Shown piece after piece: positions 11,709 through 21,940 of a stretch of DNA of 64,000 nucleotides; position 1 is the first letter of the stretch, and every line of letters begins with the position of its first letter. The notes beneath the pieces are model-generated. The model was not told where the DNA came from, did no database searches, and saw only the letters and a list, made by a program, of their open reading frames with translations. The stretch is from Lentinus brumalis. Its lineage: Eukaryota > Basidiomycota > Agaricomycetes > Polyporales > Polyporaceae. The position numbers and the translations under genes are program-made. The stretch lies in assembly GCA_001792895.1 (NCBI GenBank), contig MARA01000031.1:186001-250000 (forward strand), read 5' to 3'.

Positions 11709-12223
11709 GTCGGATGCCTGGAGTGAAGATTGCTAGTGAAGGGTCGTCTCATGTGGCGTCCATATACTTAGCTTGCCATGAGACGTGGCGTGAACTGCGG
11801 GCTACTACGAGTCTGCAGAGGCGGTTTGGCGGTATTCCTGCGGACCACGAGCAGCGAGTGAGTTTCAAGAACTGGCAGCGTGCGGCGCTGCGCTGCCTGT
11901 AACCGTGGCCTCATTCGCGGTCCCGTCTTCACGATTTGCTGTACGAGGGTTGTTCAGACAGAAATCAACACGGACATGGAGAGTATGTCTACTCTGCACC
12001 TCTCGCTAGACCTGAAAGATCCCCTAAACACGAAAAATGCTTAATGCACCGGTGGATTAACTCGAAGAATCATTGCGCTGTCCCTTCGCGCGGTTCCGGG
12101 CATTGAGCGAGCCACGATCCCATAGCGGCGCTCCTCCGCTGATGCATGATTCTGAGATTTATGTATTCAGGATGCCAAGTCCACAGCGATGTTATCTCGG
12201 ATCGCCAGTTACAGAGCCTGGAA
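11709..12223. other. Intergenic between SDR copies
   Basis: No supported gene, repeat or RNA. It holds the upstream side of the decayed SDR and the 3' flank of the intact SDR. Confidence 0.4.
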
Positions 12224-13162
12224 TCACCACGGGACATGCTGTCCCTGGAAGTTGAAGAACTGGCCTGAGTTCTCCGGCTTGAGCGAGAGGATCGTCTTCA
12301 GCACGCCCTCGACACCAACAGAGACGGGATGGCTCGCGTTTGGCCCGCCCATGTCTGTGCGAATTCCCATGTAAGTGCTATGAAACCACGAGACCGCAAC
12401 AAAAGACCAGACTCGCCTGTCTGGAGCCACCCCGGGCACATCGAGATCACCGTAATGTCCGGCTTCTCCTTCGCCTCCTTGTACGTCTGCGCGAGCAAGG
12501 TGTGAGCCCGAGCATGGACGGGCAGGCGGGAGAAGGACGCGACGTACCAGCATGTTCAGCGCGGCCTTCGAGATCGCGTATGATGCCCCAATCGCGCCAA
12601 AGTCCGAACCGATGCTGCCCATTGTGCTCGAGATGTTCACGACTGTCTTCTTTTCGCTCTTCTCCACGAAGCCGATGAACGCCTGCGTGACGTACGCGGG
12701 GCCGGCAACGTTCGTCACGAACGTCTTCGTCAGGATGTCGACGTCCAGGCTGAACGCGGTGTCTTCTCCACCCAGGACCTGCGAAAGTGTCAGCGACAGA
12801 CGCTGCACGGCAAGGTCTGGACACGCACGACTCCGGCGTTGTTGATGAGGTAGTCGATCCCCTTCCCTCCCAAGAATCCAGCGACCTCCTTCGCGGCCTT
12901 GTTGATCGATTCCTTGTCGGTGACATCGAGGACGACAAGGTGGAGCTTCCCGTTGGCTTTCTCAGTGAGCGCCTGTAGCTCCGTGGCTTTCGCCGGGTTC
13001 CTGGACGCGGCAACGAGGATGTTCGAGGGCGACTGCAGCAGCTGCTTCACCATCTCCAGACCGATACCCCGGTTCGCACTGCGCATCGAGCATGAGTGTG
13101 ATATAGGATGCATTCGACCGCGAGACGTACCCAGTAATGAGCCACACATATTCTTGTGCCAT
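12224..13162 (-). CDS. Short-chain dehydrogenase/reductase (C-factor/sniffer-like), with a GC-AG intron
   Basis: Five exons: 13162-13131, 13078-12829, 12778-12548, 12486-12417 and 12354-12224; introns 52, 50, 61 and 62 nt; 237 aa. Motifs in order: LITGANRGIG (cofactor glycines), LVVLDVTDK, LINNAGV (NNAG), NISSTMGSIG (catalytic Ser), ASYAISKAALNML (YxxxK), then CPGWLQTDMGG. This is a complete classical NAD(P)H-dependent SDR; the substrate is unknown. The last intron starts with GC (ACAG then gcgagt) and is needed to restore the conserved T-D-M-G-G, so it is a genuine minor-class GC-AG donor. It is flanked on both sides by decayed copies in the same orientation, indicating tandem duplication. 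Confidence 0.88.
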
Positions 13163-13606
13163 CTTCGTTGTCGTAGTCGTCACTGAGTCTGGAGGTAGAC
13201 TTCGATGTGGGAAGGGTTCTCGCCTTGTCCAGTCGTACTTGTACAGACCCCGTGTGAGTACCCAAAGCCACGGCCGATGGGCAACGCAGACCTTCATCGG
13301 ATGATCGGTTCTGACCGATCAAGTGGGCGCCTTTGTCATCCTCGGGAATAGGAACTCGAGTGGGTTGGCGGAGGTGAGCAGACGCGAGTCCGAATACGAT
13401 GACCCATGACGCTGTACTGCTCTCATGAGGGCCTGAACATATCCCGATTCCCGGGAAAGCGGCTGCTGCTGAGCAAAGGGTGAGTAAATTGCTGATGGAA
13501 CGAATAAACCATCGGAAGCGCATCTTTGCCGCGACTCACCATAAGTAACTAGTCTGGCCAAGTCTGTCCTGCGTCGTCCCATAGCGTGGAGTAAAGGTCA
13601 ACTTAC
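13163..13606. other. Intergenic, SDR promoter side
   Basis: No gene supported. It contains the upstream region of the intact SDR and the decayed 3' side of the next SDR remnant. Confidence 0.35.
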
Positions 13607-13822
13607 GTGCGGGATTGCAGTGTCGTCGCCTTCTCCGCATTCCTCGCAGTCGCGACGGCGACGATTTCAAAGAAGACGCTTTGCGAGTTCGAGGCCGATC
13701 CCGCGCAAGCAGCTGTCGAGTTGCGTATACTCAGGTCAGACCATTAGATGCTCCGGAAGTGCCTCGTGATACACCCCGGTGATGAGCCACGTATACGGCT
13801 GCTTGATCGTCGTTTTCGATAT
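13607..13822 (-). pseudogene. Third SDR copy, 5' remnant lacking its start codon
   Basis: On the minus strand, an exon reading SKTTIKQPYTWLITG is followed by a donor (gtgtatc) and, after an intron, LRGIGLELAKRLL and (after a small deletion and frame change) EIVAVATARNAEKATTLQ, ending at a donor gtaagt (13606). This matches exon 1 and the start of exon 2 of the intact SDR. The codon in the initiator position is ATA (13822-13820) instead of ATG, and everything downstream of the second exon is gone. Confidence 0.6.
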
Positions 13823-14424
13823 GTCTGTAAGCTTGGTTTTCCGAGTAGTACTTACGAGCTCCACGTCTTAAGTAGCTCAGCAATCTGTGGGCCAGCCACT
13901 AACATACGCGGTGGCAACTGTGTAGGTACCATGTGCCATGCATTCGATCGTCTACGCATGCGAGGATGGGTGGTTGACCAATGGCAGTTAGGAGCTGACA
14001 GGGTATTCATGCGCCGTCATGATAAATGAGTCAGCAGTTACTTACCTCCCGGACTTTGGGTTGGATCTAACCCATGATGGCCGCGAGGCCATGGCAGAGA
14101 ACAGCTCCTCGTGTTCAGTCCTAGTACTGAGCACAGTACGCGCGTATTCCCTGGGCACGCTGTCGTCCTCCTAGCTAGTACTGAAGTACTTAGTCCGGAT
14201 GCCACTGCAAAATTGATATTGAGGTTCACCACTTTGTTAAATTTGTTAAAAGGCATGATATCGCTTCGTGGTACATACTAGGCCAAATATTTCGTACAGT
14301 GATATCGTGGTTCGAGAGCACAAGGATGCAATTGAAGGGACTTTCTTGCGAGGAAATGTTCCCACGGTGCGACAACACGTAACTACGTAAGTATTGCCAA
14401 TGCGACGGAGCGGGCACAAGTAAA

Positions 14425-14530
14425 TTGACGCGACTTGACGCGACGTGACGCGCCCTGACGCGACTTGACGCGACAGACGCCCACGCGTGCCGCGCTGTGT
14501 GACGCGACCTCGACGCGACTTGAGCGCGAA
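14425..14530. repeat. GACGCG decamer array 1
   Basis: A run of 10-11 bp units close to ttgacgcgac (variants gtgacgcgcc, ctgacgcgac, tgtgacgcgac, ctcgacgcgac). The unit length is about one helical turn. The reverse strand happens to be open and reads as an Arg/Ser/His-rich pseudo-protein, which I do not treat as coding. Confidence 0.7.
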
Positions 14531-14950
14531 CTTGACATGGAGAGGGCAATTTGAGGAGATATTTTGGAAGAGCTGGCTGTTTTCTAGTGCAGTGTGTTAT
14601 TTACTGGAGGATGAGCAACGGAGCCCGAGAGACAGAAGAAGGTAAGTGCCTTCACCTCAATCAATGATAAGTACTTTCTCGAGTACTTACGCATTCATAA
14701 CGGCTCGGTCAGCCGTGATTCTACGGCGAATATACTTGACGGGTTCCCTGGGTTGTTATCAGGGGGTACAAGGCAGCCAGGGTAGGAGTTAGCGGCAGAT
14801 GTGATTGAGAGAAAGATGTTCGACCGTGTGTATTCTCCGCCGTTTGGACCTGTCACGTTCCAAGCGTCCCGATGTGTGTATGACACGAGTACTACGAAGT
14901 CGATGGTGGTCCACGAGGTGAGTATGTCGGTCGTGAGAGCATTGACCGAC

Positions 14951-15104
14951 CGCACCTTGACGCACCGTGCCGCGACATGAGCGCGACGTGCCGCGACCTT
15001 GACGCACCGTGACGCGACCGTGCCGCGACCTTGACGCGCCGTACCGCGACCTTGACGCGACGTGACGCGCGCTGTGCCGCGAGTGTGACGCGACCCTGAC
15101 GCGG
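14951..15104. repeat. GACGCG decamer array 2
   Basis: A second array of the same 10-11 bp units (ttgacgcacc, gtgccgcgac, cttgacgcgcc, gtgacgcgcg and variants), more diverged, with GACGCG alternating with GCCGCG. A short block of the same motif recurs at about 15428-15456, inside the 3' coding end of the adjacent F-box gene. Confidence 0.7.
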
Positions 15105-15344
15105 CTGGTTGAAGTCAAGAGCCTACCCAATGTCCTGCAGCCCCTAGAAGCTAAACATGTAAGCATATGCGAGTCCTAGCAGCTTGCAAAAACTCCCAGA
15201 ATTGTTCAGCTTGCTGTGCATAACCTGGGGGGCGAGTCGGAGGGCACTGTCTTGTTCTACGCCTCTGACGAGCGCTTAGAGAGTCCGCAGGCAACTGCGA
15301 TTGCTGAAGGTAAAGGAGCGTTACATTCGTAGATTCGAAGCTAG

Positions 15345-17090
15345 TTAGTCTCTATTAGTGTGTATCTTGCTTATGAGCTCATGCTGGACCTGTGCGGAGA
15401 CGAGTGAAGCACAAGGACAAATCCCCGGACGCGACGTTGACGCGACGTGACGCGAACTGACGGCGTCAAATTCTGTTTGCCCGTCCTTGAGCACACCCAC
15501 GCACTCCTCCACCTCTGCCAGATATTCGTTAAGGCGCTCGTGGTCGGAGAAATCGTGGAACACCCGCAACTCCTGAAGCATATGACCGCGCTCCTTGCGA
15601 GCCCGGAGCACGCGAGGCATCGTCCAAAACCCCTCTTCTGTATCGGCCACCGTATGCGAAGCAACGGTGTCCACCAGCCTGAGGCGGGGGCAGAACACGG
15701 CGCGGTGGTCGTCGTCGGCGGATGGACTCGGTGTCTGACTGAGCGCCACCCAGAATACGTGGGCCGCCGAGGACTCGCAGTCCCTCATGTTGATGATCTC
15801 CAATCCAGGGAAGCGATTGAACACGTCCACCCACACAGACACAGAACCGGTGGAGAGCGATGACACCGAAAGCTCGGTGATAGGCGAGTGGGAGAAGACA
15901 TTGACGAAGTCGGCGAGAGCTCGCGACATCAACTCGAACCTGTCGGTCGCTCCGCTGAACATCGAGACGTATAGCGGTCCGGCCCAGCCAGCGCTAGAGT
16001 CGTAGAAGGTGTATTGGTCTGCGTATTCATCAGCAGATACATGGACGGAGGTGATCGCGTCTAGAATGGGACTGAGAGCCGAGGAACGGTGCCGGGGTAG
16101 TGTATCAGCAATGGTATGGGGGCCCTGCTCGCTTGCGTCAATCCGCACCCTGACTGAGGTGACTGCAGGCAGATTTAGGCTGGCGAGTAGAAGGGTGATG
16201 GGAAGGTACCGGTTCAACTCTAGGGTGAAAGAGCGGAGTCGAGGGAGCGTGACAATACGAGCACGCTGGGCATCAGGCATTCCGACCGTATGTATAAAGG
16301 TCTTCTCGAGCCGGAGATTCTCAATGCTCGTCATGCTTGCTAGCACATCGAGGAGCCGCCCGAAGGATATAGGCCACTCACAGAGGCTGAGCTTGAGGGT
16401 CAGAAGGTGGGTATATAGCGAGCCTTCAGCGGGAGGATGGAATGCGCGAGCTTGCAGCCGTAGAGCACGAAGGGATGGGGCGTTCTCTATCGTGAGGCCG
16501 ATATCCGCGGGCGGTAGAGCATCGATGAAGTGTTGGGCTAGACCTGCGACATCCATTTCTTCTAGGACCGGCCAGCGTCGAGCCGTGAGCCAGCTGGAAA
16601 AGGACTCTTTACGATGACCCTCCAGATTCATGATGGTCAAAGAGCGTACAGCGGATGTCCACTGCGAGAGGACAGACAGTGTGTCGGTGTCGAGACTCCT
16701 GTCGTACAGCGTAACGTCTGCGTGTACATCGGAACAACGCTCCAGACAGATCTGAAGCCATTCGTGCCGGGAATACACTGTGATTGTCCGCCAGCTCAGC
16801 GGGTCAGAGCATATTACTCTGCGCCATAGCCGGCAAACCGCTTGAATGGGCAACCAGCTCCATTCAATCAGCCTTCCCTGGAGGATCCATGGCTCTGTCT
16901 GGATTGACCGGAATATCTTGACCAGTATCTCGTTTGGAAGGGAATTGATCGGGAGTGTGGAGTTGAGAAATTCGTCGATCTCGAGAATGCTCCGTTGTGT
17001 TTTACGCAGTTCTCGGCTCAGCGCGTCCTCTTCAGAGACCAGAGTGGCCCTTTTTATAAGCAGCGTTCGGATCTCTTGACTGTCCTGCAT
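15345..17090 (-). CDS. F-box protein with leucine-rich-like region
   Basis: Single exon, 581 aa, starting at MQDSQEIRTLL (17090); upstream in-frame codons lack another ATG. An N-terminal coiled segment with heptad-like Leu/Glu/Arg is followed by the F-box near residues 48-95 (INSLPNEILVKIFRSI ... AVCRLWRRVICSDPLSW) and a leucine-rich C-terminal region. It is a close paralogue of the disrupted gene at 54905-56953. That copy ends at GVLED; here the equivalent GVLKD runs on for about 45 residues, starting where the GACGCG repeat motif enters the coding sequence, so the tail looks like an extension gained from repeat DNA. Likely a SKP1-CUL1-F-box substrate receptor; target unknown. Confidence 0.8.
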   Translation of the reverse strand: MQDSQEIRTLLIKRATLVSEEDALSRELRKTQRSILEIDEFLNSTLPINSLPNEILVKIFRSIQTEPWILQGRLIEWSWLPIQAVCRLWRRVICSDPLSWRTITVYSRHEWLQICLERCSDVHADVTLYDRSLDTDTLSVLSQWTSAVRSLTIMNLEGHRKESFSSWLTARRWPVLEEMDVAGLAQHFIDALPPADIGLTIENAPSLRALRLQARAFHPPAEGSLYTHLLTLKLSLCEWPISFGRLLDVLASMTSIENLRLEKTFIHTVGMPDAQRARIVTLPRLRSFTLELNRYLPITLLLASLNLPAVTSVRVRIDASEQGPHTIADTLPRHRSSALSPILDAITSVHVSADEYADQYTFYDSSAGWAGPLYVSMFSGATDRFELMSRALADFVNVFSHSPITELSVSSLSTGSVSVWVDVFNRFPGLEIINMRDCESSAAHVFWVALSQTPSPSADDDHRAVFCPRLRLVDTVASHTVADTEEGFWTMPRVLRARKERGHMLQELRVFHDFSDHERLNEYLAEVEECVGVLKDGQTEFDAVSSRHVASTSRPGICPCASLVSAQVQHELISKIHTNRD

Positions 17091-17425
17091 CACAGAACGG
17101 CGAAGCTGGCGGCACAAACCAGTGATCAGCAGCCAGTGCGATGACTCCGGTGAGTCGGACAGTATTGCACGCACCGCTTACTGTACACTGAAGTTTGCTG
17201 AGGCTAACGGGTACGACAACTGTCACAAATATTGTCAGATTAGGCAGAGGAGGCGATGGACGCACGATGTATCCACGGCCGATAAGTAAGGGTTCAAGTT
17301 GAAGTTGTGGCTTCGGAAGCGCCCCGTATGTCGGTGTTTATTGTCGCTGGACGCCTACTGCGCGCTCATCACCTGGTAGGCTGCCACCACACACCATCGT
17401 ACACCCAACCGACTTCGATCGACCC

Positions 17426-18474
17426 ATGCGCCCATACAACGCAACGACGCGCGAATGGCTGTTGTACACCATCCTCGGGATTATAGCAGATACATTAGAC
17501 ACCGTCCTCACAGCCATATCACCGCCCAAGAGACCTCAGAGGGGCGTCCTCGTGAGCAGCTCCAACATGCTTCCTAGTGGATGTTTCATTGAAAAATAAC
17601 TTGAACTGGGTATAATCGTTCTACCCAGCCATCTGACATAGACAACTTGGGCAACGAAGAGCTCCTCGAGCTCCGCAAAAGCGCACCTAGATTGCACCCA
17701 CAGGCCGGCGCCGTCAGACTGACGTCCGGCACCGTCGCAAAGCCGTCGCAGGACATGGACGAGGACGCGCCGGATCCTTCTGAGGCCAACGCACTCGACC
17801 GCGTATTCTCGGGAACGACGATTCCCGTCCCACGCGTGCGCCGCGTCGTCAAGTGCGAATGGAACTTCATGATCGTCATGGACCACATCGACGGTCCTAC
17901 GCTCGCCCAGGTCTGGCCCACGCTGTCTACATGGCGCAAACTCCTGGTCGCGTTTACGCTGCGGCGCTACGTGCGCCAGCTCCGCCGCCTGCAGGCACCC
18001 CCTGGGGCGCCGCCAGGTCCTCTGGCCGCACAAGGTCCGGCGCGGATATGCGAGTCGCCTGTGTTCGGGGCGGTGCAGTCGCACCGTGGGCCATTTGCGT
18101 CGTATGCCGAGCTTTCCGCGTTTTTCAACAACCGGCACCGCAGGGCACTGGACGCGGGGAACGTGGCCCAGGACGATCCCGCGCGGAAAGACCTGTTCGA
18201 CGATTCCGAGCCGCTCGTTCTGACGCACCAGGACATCAACCTGCGGAACATCGTCGTGGGCGAGGGCGGTCGTCTCTGGCTCATCGATTGGGCGTGGGCG
18301 GGCTACTACCCACCGTGGTTCGAGTATGTGGCAATGGAGACGCAGAACGAGCACGCACGCGTCAGCGGGACGGACGACGAGTTTTGGAAGATGTTGGTTC
18401 CTTTCATCTGTGGACCTTACTTCAGGCAGTACAGGTGGATAGCGAGGATGTCGCTAGCGTTATGCTGGGTATGA
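17426..18474 (+). CDS. APH/choline-kinase-like phosphotransferase
   Basis: Exons 17426-17551 and 17629-18474 (intron 77 nt, phase 0), 323 aa. The N-terminus has a hydrophobic stretch (WLLYTILGIIADTL) that could be a membrane anchor. The kinase part shows VAKPS, a hinge-like NFMIVMDHIDGPTLAQVW, the catalytic loop LVLTHQDINLRNIVV (HxDxxxxN pattern) and the metal-binding LWLIDWAWAGYYPPWFEY, typical of aminoglycoside-phosphotransferase-family kinases common in basidiomycetes. The substrate is unknown; in fungi these are usually not resistance enzymes. The first exon was chosen because its donor phase joins the acceptor cccag before PSDIDNLG. Confidence 0.78.
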
Positions 18475-18642
18475 GAGGAGTAGTAGCCTGACTGCGAGTC
18501 GGATCGAGAGCGTCCCGTATGAGAGCGAGGCATTGCGTTCTCGGTGGAAGTAAAACTTGGTGGCGCTGGAACAATATTGAGGCCGAACGAACGAAGACTT
18601 GCGCCAGGGCGTAAGCCCGCTTGTTGAAGATTTGTCGAAAGG

Positions 18643-18996
18643 ATGCCCTCCGTCCGTTCTGCGGCGCGCTGCGTCAGGGTTTGCGCCGTTCATGGCGTGA
18701 AGATTCAGGTCGTGACGCTCGGGAAGCAAGAGGAGCCCAATCAAGCGGACCAGCACGGGCGGCGTGTACGCATTCTAAAGCGTGAGTCTTGAGCTCATGT
18801 TCCCCTTCGAAAGAAGTTGATTTCCATGTGCACAGCGTGTGGACGACTGACAGGCTGCGGCAACTGTCGCTTGGGCCACCCCTGGCACGTATGCCAGTGC
18901 TGCGGAGGGTCACAAACGCAGGTGAGTAATATATCCTGCCCAAGCAAGCACTGACCCCATCCTGACTAGCTGCAATGTGATAGACGACGAGGATGA
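18643..18996 (+). CDS. Putative small Cys-rich protein (three exons)
   Basis: Possible gene with exons 18643-18781, 18836-18921 and 18970-18996, and introns of 54 and 48 nt with gtgagt donors and cag/ctag acceptors in matching phase; 83 aa. The middle exon encodes a cluster of the form C-x5-C-x2-C-x4-H-x2-H-x-C-x-C-C, which looks like a metal-binding or disulfide-rich patch. The N-terminal part is basic. I do not recognise a family. An alternative reading is that the splice-like signals are leader exons of the F-box gene downstream. The opposite strand is also open and has a Leu-rich segment, but without splice support. Confidence 0.3.
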
Positions 18997-19315
18997 GGAC
19001 GACGAGGAGCAGGAGCAGGAGGAGTCGACGACCGAACCTAGTCGGCGGGTCGGTCACAATTCGCCCGCAAGAGAGGGAGCGTATTTCCCACGCCTCATTG
19101 ACCGCAACCACCACCTTCCAGTGAGCGAGGGCTCTCCCTCAGCACTTTGTGGCTGTCTTGCTCACTGGATATGCATGAAATCGCCCTGAAGGCGGTCTTG
19201 TCGAAGTTATCTCGCCTTTTTCAGGCATCCGAGACACAGTCGCGCTCCTTAGGAGTCAGTATTAGATATGATCATACTCGTTCGCGTAACTCCTCTGACC
19301 ATTTATCCTGCTTAG
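18997..19315. other. Intergenic with acidic repeat tract
   Basis: Contains a purine-rich tract encoding Asp/Glu/Gln in one plus frame (about 18980-19025) and splice-like signals at 19121 (gtgagc) and 19224 (tttttcag). These may be leader exons of the F-box locus at 19316, but no continuous model was found. Confidence 0.3.
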
Positions 19316-20808
19316 ATGCATCCTTGCACGGAAAATGGGCGGTCGATCAATGACCTGCCAAACGAGATCCTTGTTTGCGTCTTCGAGTACGTACGCCAGG
19401 GACGCACCGACCGCGACGCCTGTAGGCACGAGGACTGGACACAACCCTTCCAGATATGCCGCCGTTGGCGCAGCGTCATCATCTCCACGCCGACCCTGTG
19501 GTCCGACGTGTACTTGACGGCAAATTCCCGATGGCTAGACCTCTGTCTGTCACGTTGTGCGGACGCCCACATCAATCTCCATTGCATCGATTCGCGGCCC
19601 CCTAGCATCGACTGCATTACGTCCGTGCTGCCTCGGTATGCACGCAACATCACGGGGCTGTATATCGAACCCCATCGGGGTGGGCTGCTCCTCTAGAGCA
19701 TATACTCCAGGTTCCCATGCCCGCCCTTCTCTCCCTCCAGATCGAGGCGTTCTACGTGGGACCGGCCAGGGTCAAGCTCGAAGGCTTCATACACCTCCAG
19801 CACCTTCGGCTTTATGACGGCGCATTGCAACTCGACGACGCCGCGCGACTCTCCTCCCTTCGTACGCTCACGTTACGCCAATGTCACCTGCCATTCTCGT
19901 TCAGAGAGTTCGTGGACATCCTCGCCGCCGCCACCGGCTTGGAAGTACTGAGACTGGATGGATGCTTGCGAACATTACGCGACTGCCCTGGAGGATTCGC
20001 GAAGGTCCCCTCACTCCTCCGCACTATGATCACGCTAGAACGCTTGGGCGAGTTGCGTATTGGGAGGGAAGACTGCGCTCTGTTGTCCCACATCATGCCC
20101 CTGCTCGACTTGCCCCACGCCGTCCTCATCTCCATCTCCTCCATAAGATCGGACAGTGGTCCTCTGCATGACCTATCATATGTTCTTCCCGCCAGCATGC
20201 CCGCACTAGTATCCGCAACCACCTCCCTGATCTTCAAAATTCGCAATGGAGTTTGCACGGTGTCCAGAAACGCTAACGATCCGACCTCCGCCTCCTCGGA
20301 ATCGACTCTCCTACACGCTTTTATGCCGGACCGTGGTCGAGCAGGCGCACACGCGTTCGGACATCTACTCGACGTCTTCGCCTCTGCACCGATCTCCGAG
20401 CTGGCTTTAGAAGTTGAAAGCCTCGACTACTACGATACGGACTTGTGGGCTCACGCGTTCCGGTCCTGTCCTCGCCTGCAACATCTGCACGTCTCAGGAA
20501 GCTATGGATCGCCTGATGACGTGTTCGCCGGCCTCGAACGCGCGTCGGACACAAGGTTCCCACCGTGCTGTCCGAGCCTCGCTACGATGAAGATCGGCAC
20601 GAGCGATAGCCCGTTGGCCGCCTCCGACACGACGTATGGTAGCGTCCGTCGCGCGCTTCGCAAGCGTGCAGCTCATGGAGCTGGACTCGAAAGGCTGGAG
20701 CTGTGTCTGTTGGGTCTAGCCTGCATCCGCGGCACCAGCGAGGAGGTTGTCGCAATACTTGCGCCTTGGGAGCGCAGCGGCGAGTCGACCCATGGCGAGG
20801 AACTCTGA
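19316..20808 (+). pseudogene. F-box protein gene with one-base frameshift
   Basis: ATG 19316 opens with the F-box directly (SINDLPNEILVCVFEYV ... CRRWRSVIISTPTLW). The frame ends at TAG 19694-19696, but shifting by one base joins GGLLL to EHILQVPMPALLSL and on through 360 codons of leucine-rich sequence to TGA at 20808. The join point is ctcctctagag, where one missing C would restore the frame. No splice signals explain it. Either a recent frameshift or a base-calling error; if repaired it would encode a protein of just under 500 aa. The sequence just before the ATG (cttag) could be an intron acceptor, so further 5' coding sequence is possible. Confidence 0.7.
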
Positions 20809-21171
20809 AATGCAGGAACACGATGCCGGATTCATGATGAGGGAACTACATATCCGAGCATCTGTAGCCAAGGACTTCGGCACGCGCGTTACAGTGGTAC
20901 ATGTTGCAATGACTTACGTCTCCTGGATCTAGCGCAGTGTATCCAGTTTGTACGGCCTCACCATGGTGGGAGTACTATTTATAACTACTAAGTACTTCCT
21001 ATGAGTATCTCGACGACTCAGTACCACGCTTACGCTTGTCATGGAGTAGCAGGAGACATTCATCCAAGCACGGTTTCCTACTACATACAGTACCTATTCC
21101 TTGTGTCACGCTCGCGACGCGTAACGGAGAGGTGTCGCGTCGCGTCGCGTCACGCCGAACTAGACCCGCGC
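20809..21171. other. Intergenic, left flank of the retroelement
   Basis: No gene. Holds the 23-bp block at 21103-21125 shared with 8792-8814, then a gtcgcgtcgcgtcgcgtcac run related to the GACGCG repeats, ending at the element boundary. Confidence 0.5.
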
Positions 21172-21321
21172 CGAATCCCCAGCGCTGTGCGTTGTACACC
21201 GCAACTGGTAAGGACGGATCAGGGACGAACCAGTGACAACCTAGAGAGGGTAGCAGGAAGCAGGCGCCCCCGACTCGCGGTCCGAAGGCGCCCCAGATGT
21301 ATAATATCTGCAAACGATCGC
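21172..21321 (-). repeat. Ngaro B repeat, outer copy
   Basis: Starts cgaatccccagcgctgtgcg, ends gcaaacgatcgc. Identical to 21666-21815 except for c/t in gcaaaYgatcgc. Confidence 0.9.
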
Positions 21322-21380
21322 GTATACGGTACATGGGCAGTATGTACGACGGAATTATAGCGTAAGGGAGGGATGGTGGG

Positions 21381-21665
21381 TAGCTAAAACGGCACAGCGC
21401 TGGCGAGTACAGAGAAGTCAGCGAGAAGCAAGAGGTGCGCGCGAGGCTCGGACGAAGACGCTCACCTGGCGAGCACGGAGTGAGAGCGAGAAGAAAGAGG
21501 TGAAACCCCTCTCTTCTGCTCCGGCCGCAGGTGAGGAGGCCAAGCGGAGGAGCTGAAGTCAGCTCACGAAAGAGGTAAGGTCGCGCGTGAGACGCGCGAC
21601 AGTCGGCGCGGGAAACCGTGTACGCCGCCGTGTATTCGACTCGAGTAAATGCCCTTTAAACCCGA
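21381..21665 (-). repeat. Ngaro A repeat, internal copy
   Basis: Starts tagctaaaacggcac and ends aaacccga. Matches 26145-26429 base for base apart from one a/c difference near its start. Confidence 0.9.
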
Positions 21666-21815
21666 CGAATCCCCAGCGCTGTGCGTTGTACACCGCAACT
21701 GGTAAGGACGGATCAGGGACGAACCAGTGACAACCTAGAGAGGGTAGCAGGAAGCAGGCGCCCCCGACTCGCGGTCCGAAGGCGCCCCAGATGTATAATA
21801 TCTGCAAATGATCGC
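21666..21815 (-). repeat. Ngaro B repeat, internal copy
   Basis: Abuts the internal A repeat without spacer; near-identical to 21172-21321. Confidence 0.9.
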
Positions 21816-21940
21816 TAAAAGGCTAATAGAAAGAAAAGGATGGAGTGAGAATGAGATGGGAGTTGCAGATGAAGAAAGGTACGCGCCACGGAGGCGGAGC
21901 CCGACAGCTCGAGAATGGCTTCGGGACGAAAAGTGAAGTA

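Noticed and set aside
14226..15166. Arg/His/Ser-rich minus-strand ORFs over the GACGCG arrays
   Set aside because: They are antisense readings of the decamer repeat, without start context or domain.
18674..19114. Minus-strand frame with a Leu/Val-rich hydrophobic stretch
   Set aside because: The hydrophobic part is the antisense of an acidic GAC/GAG tract; no splice or promoter support.
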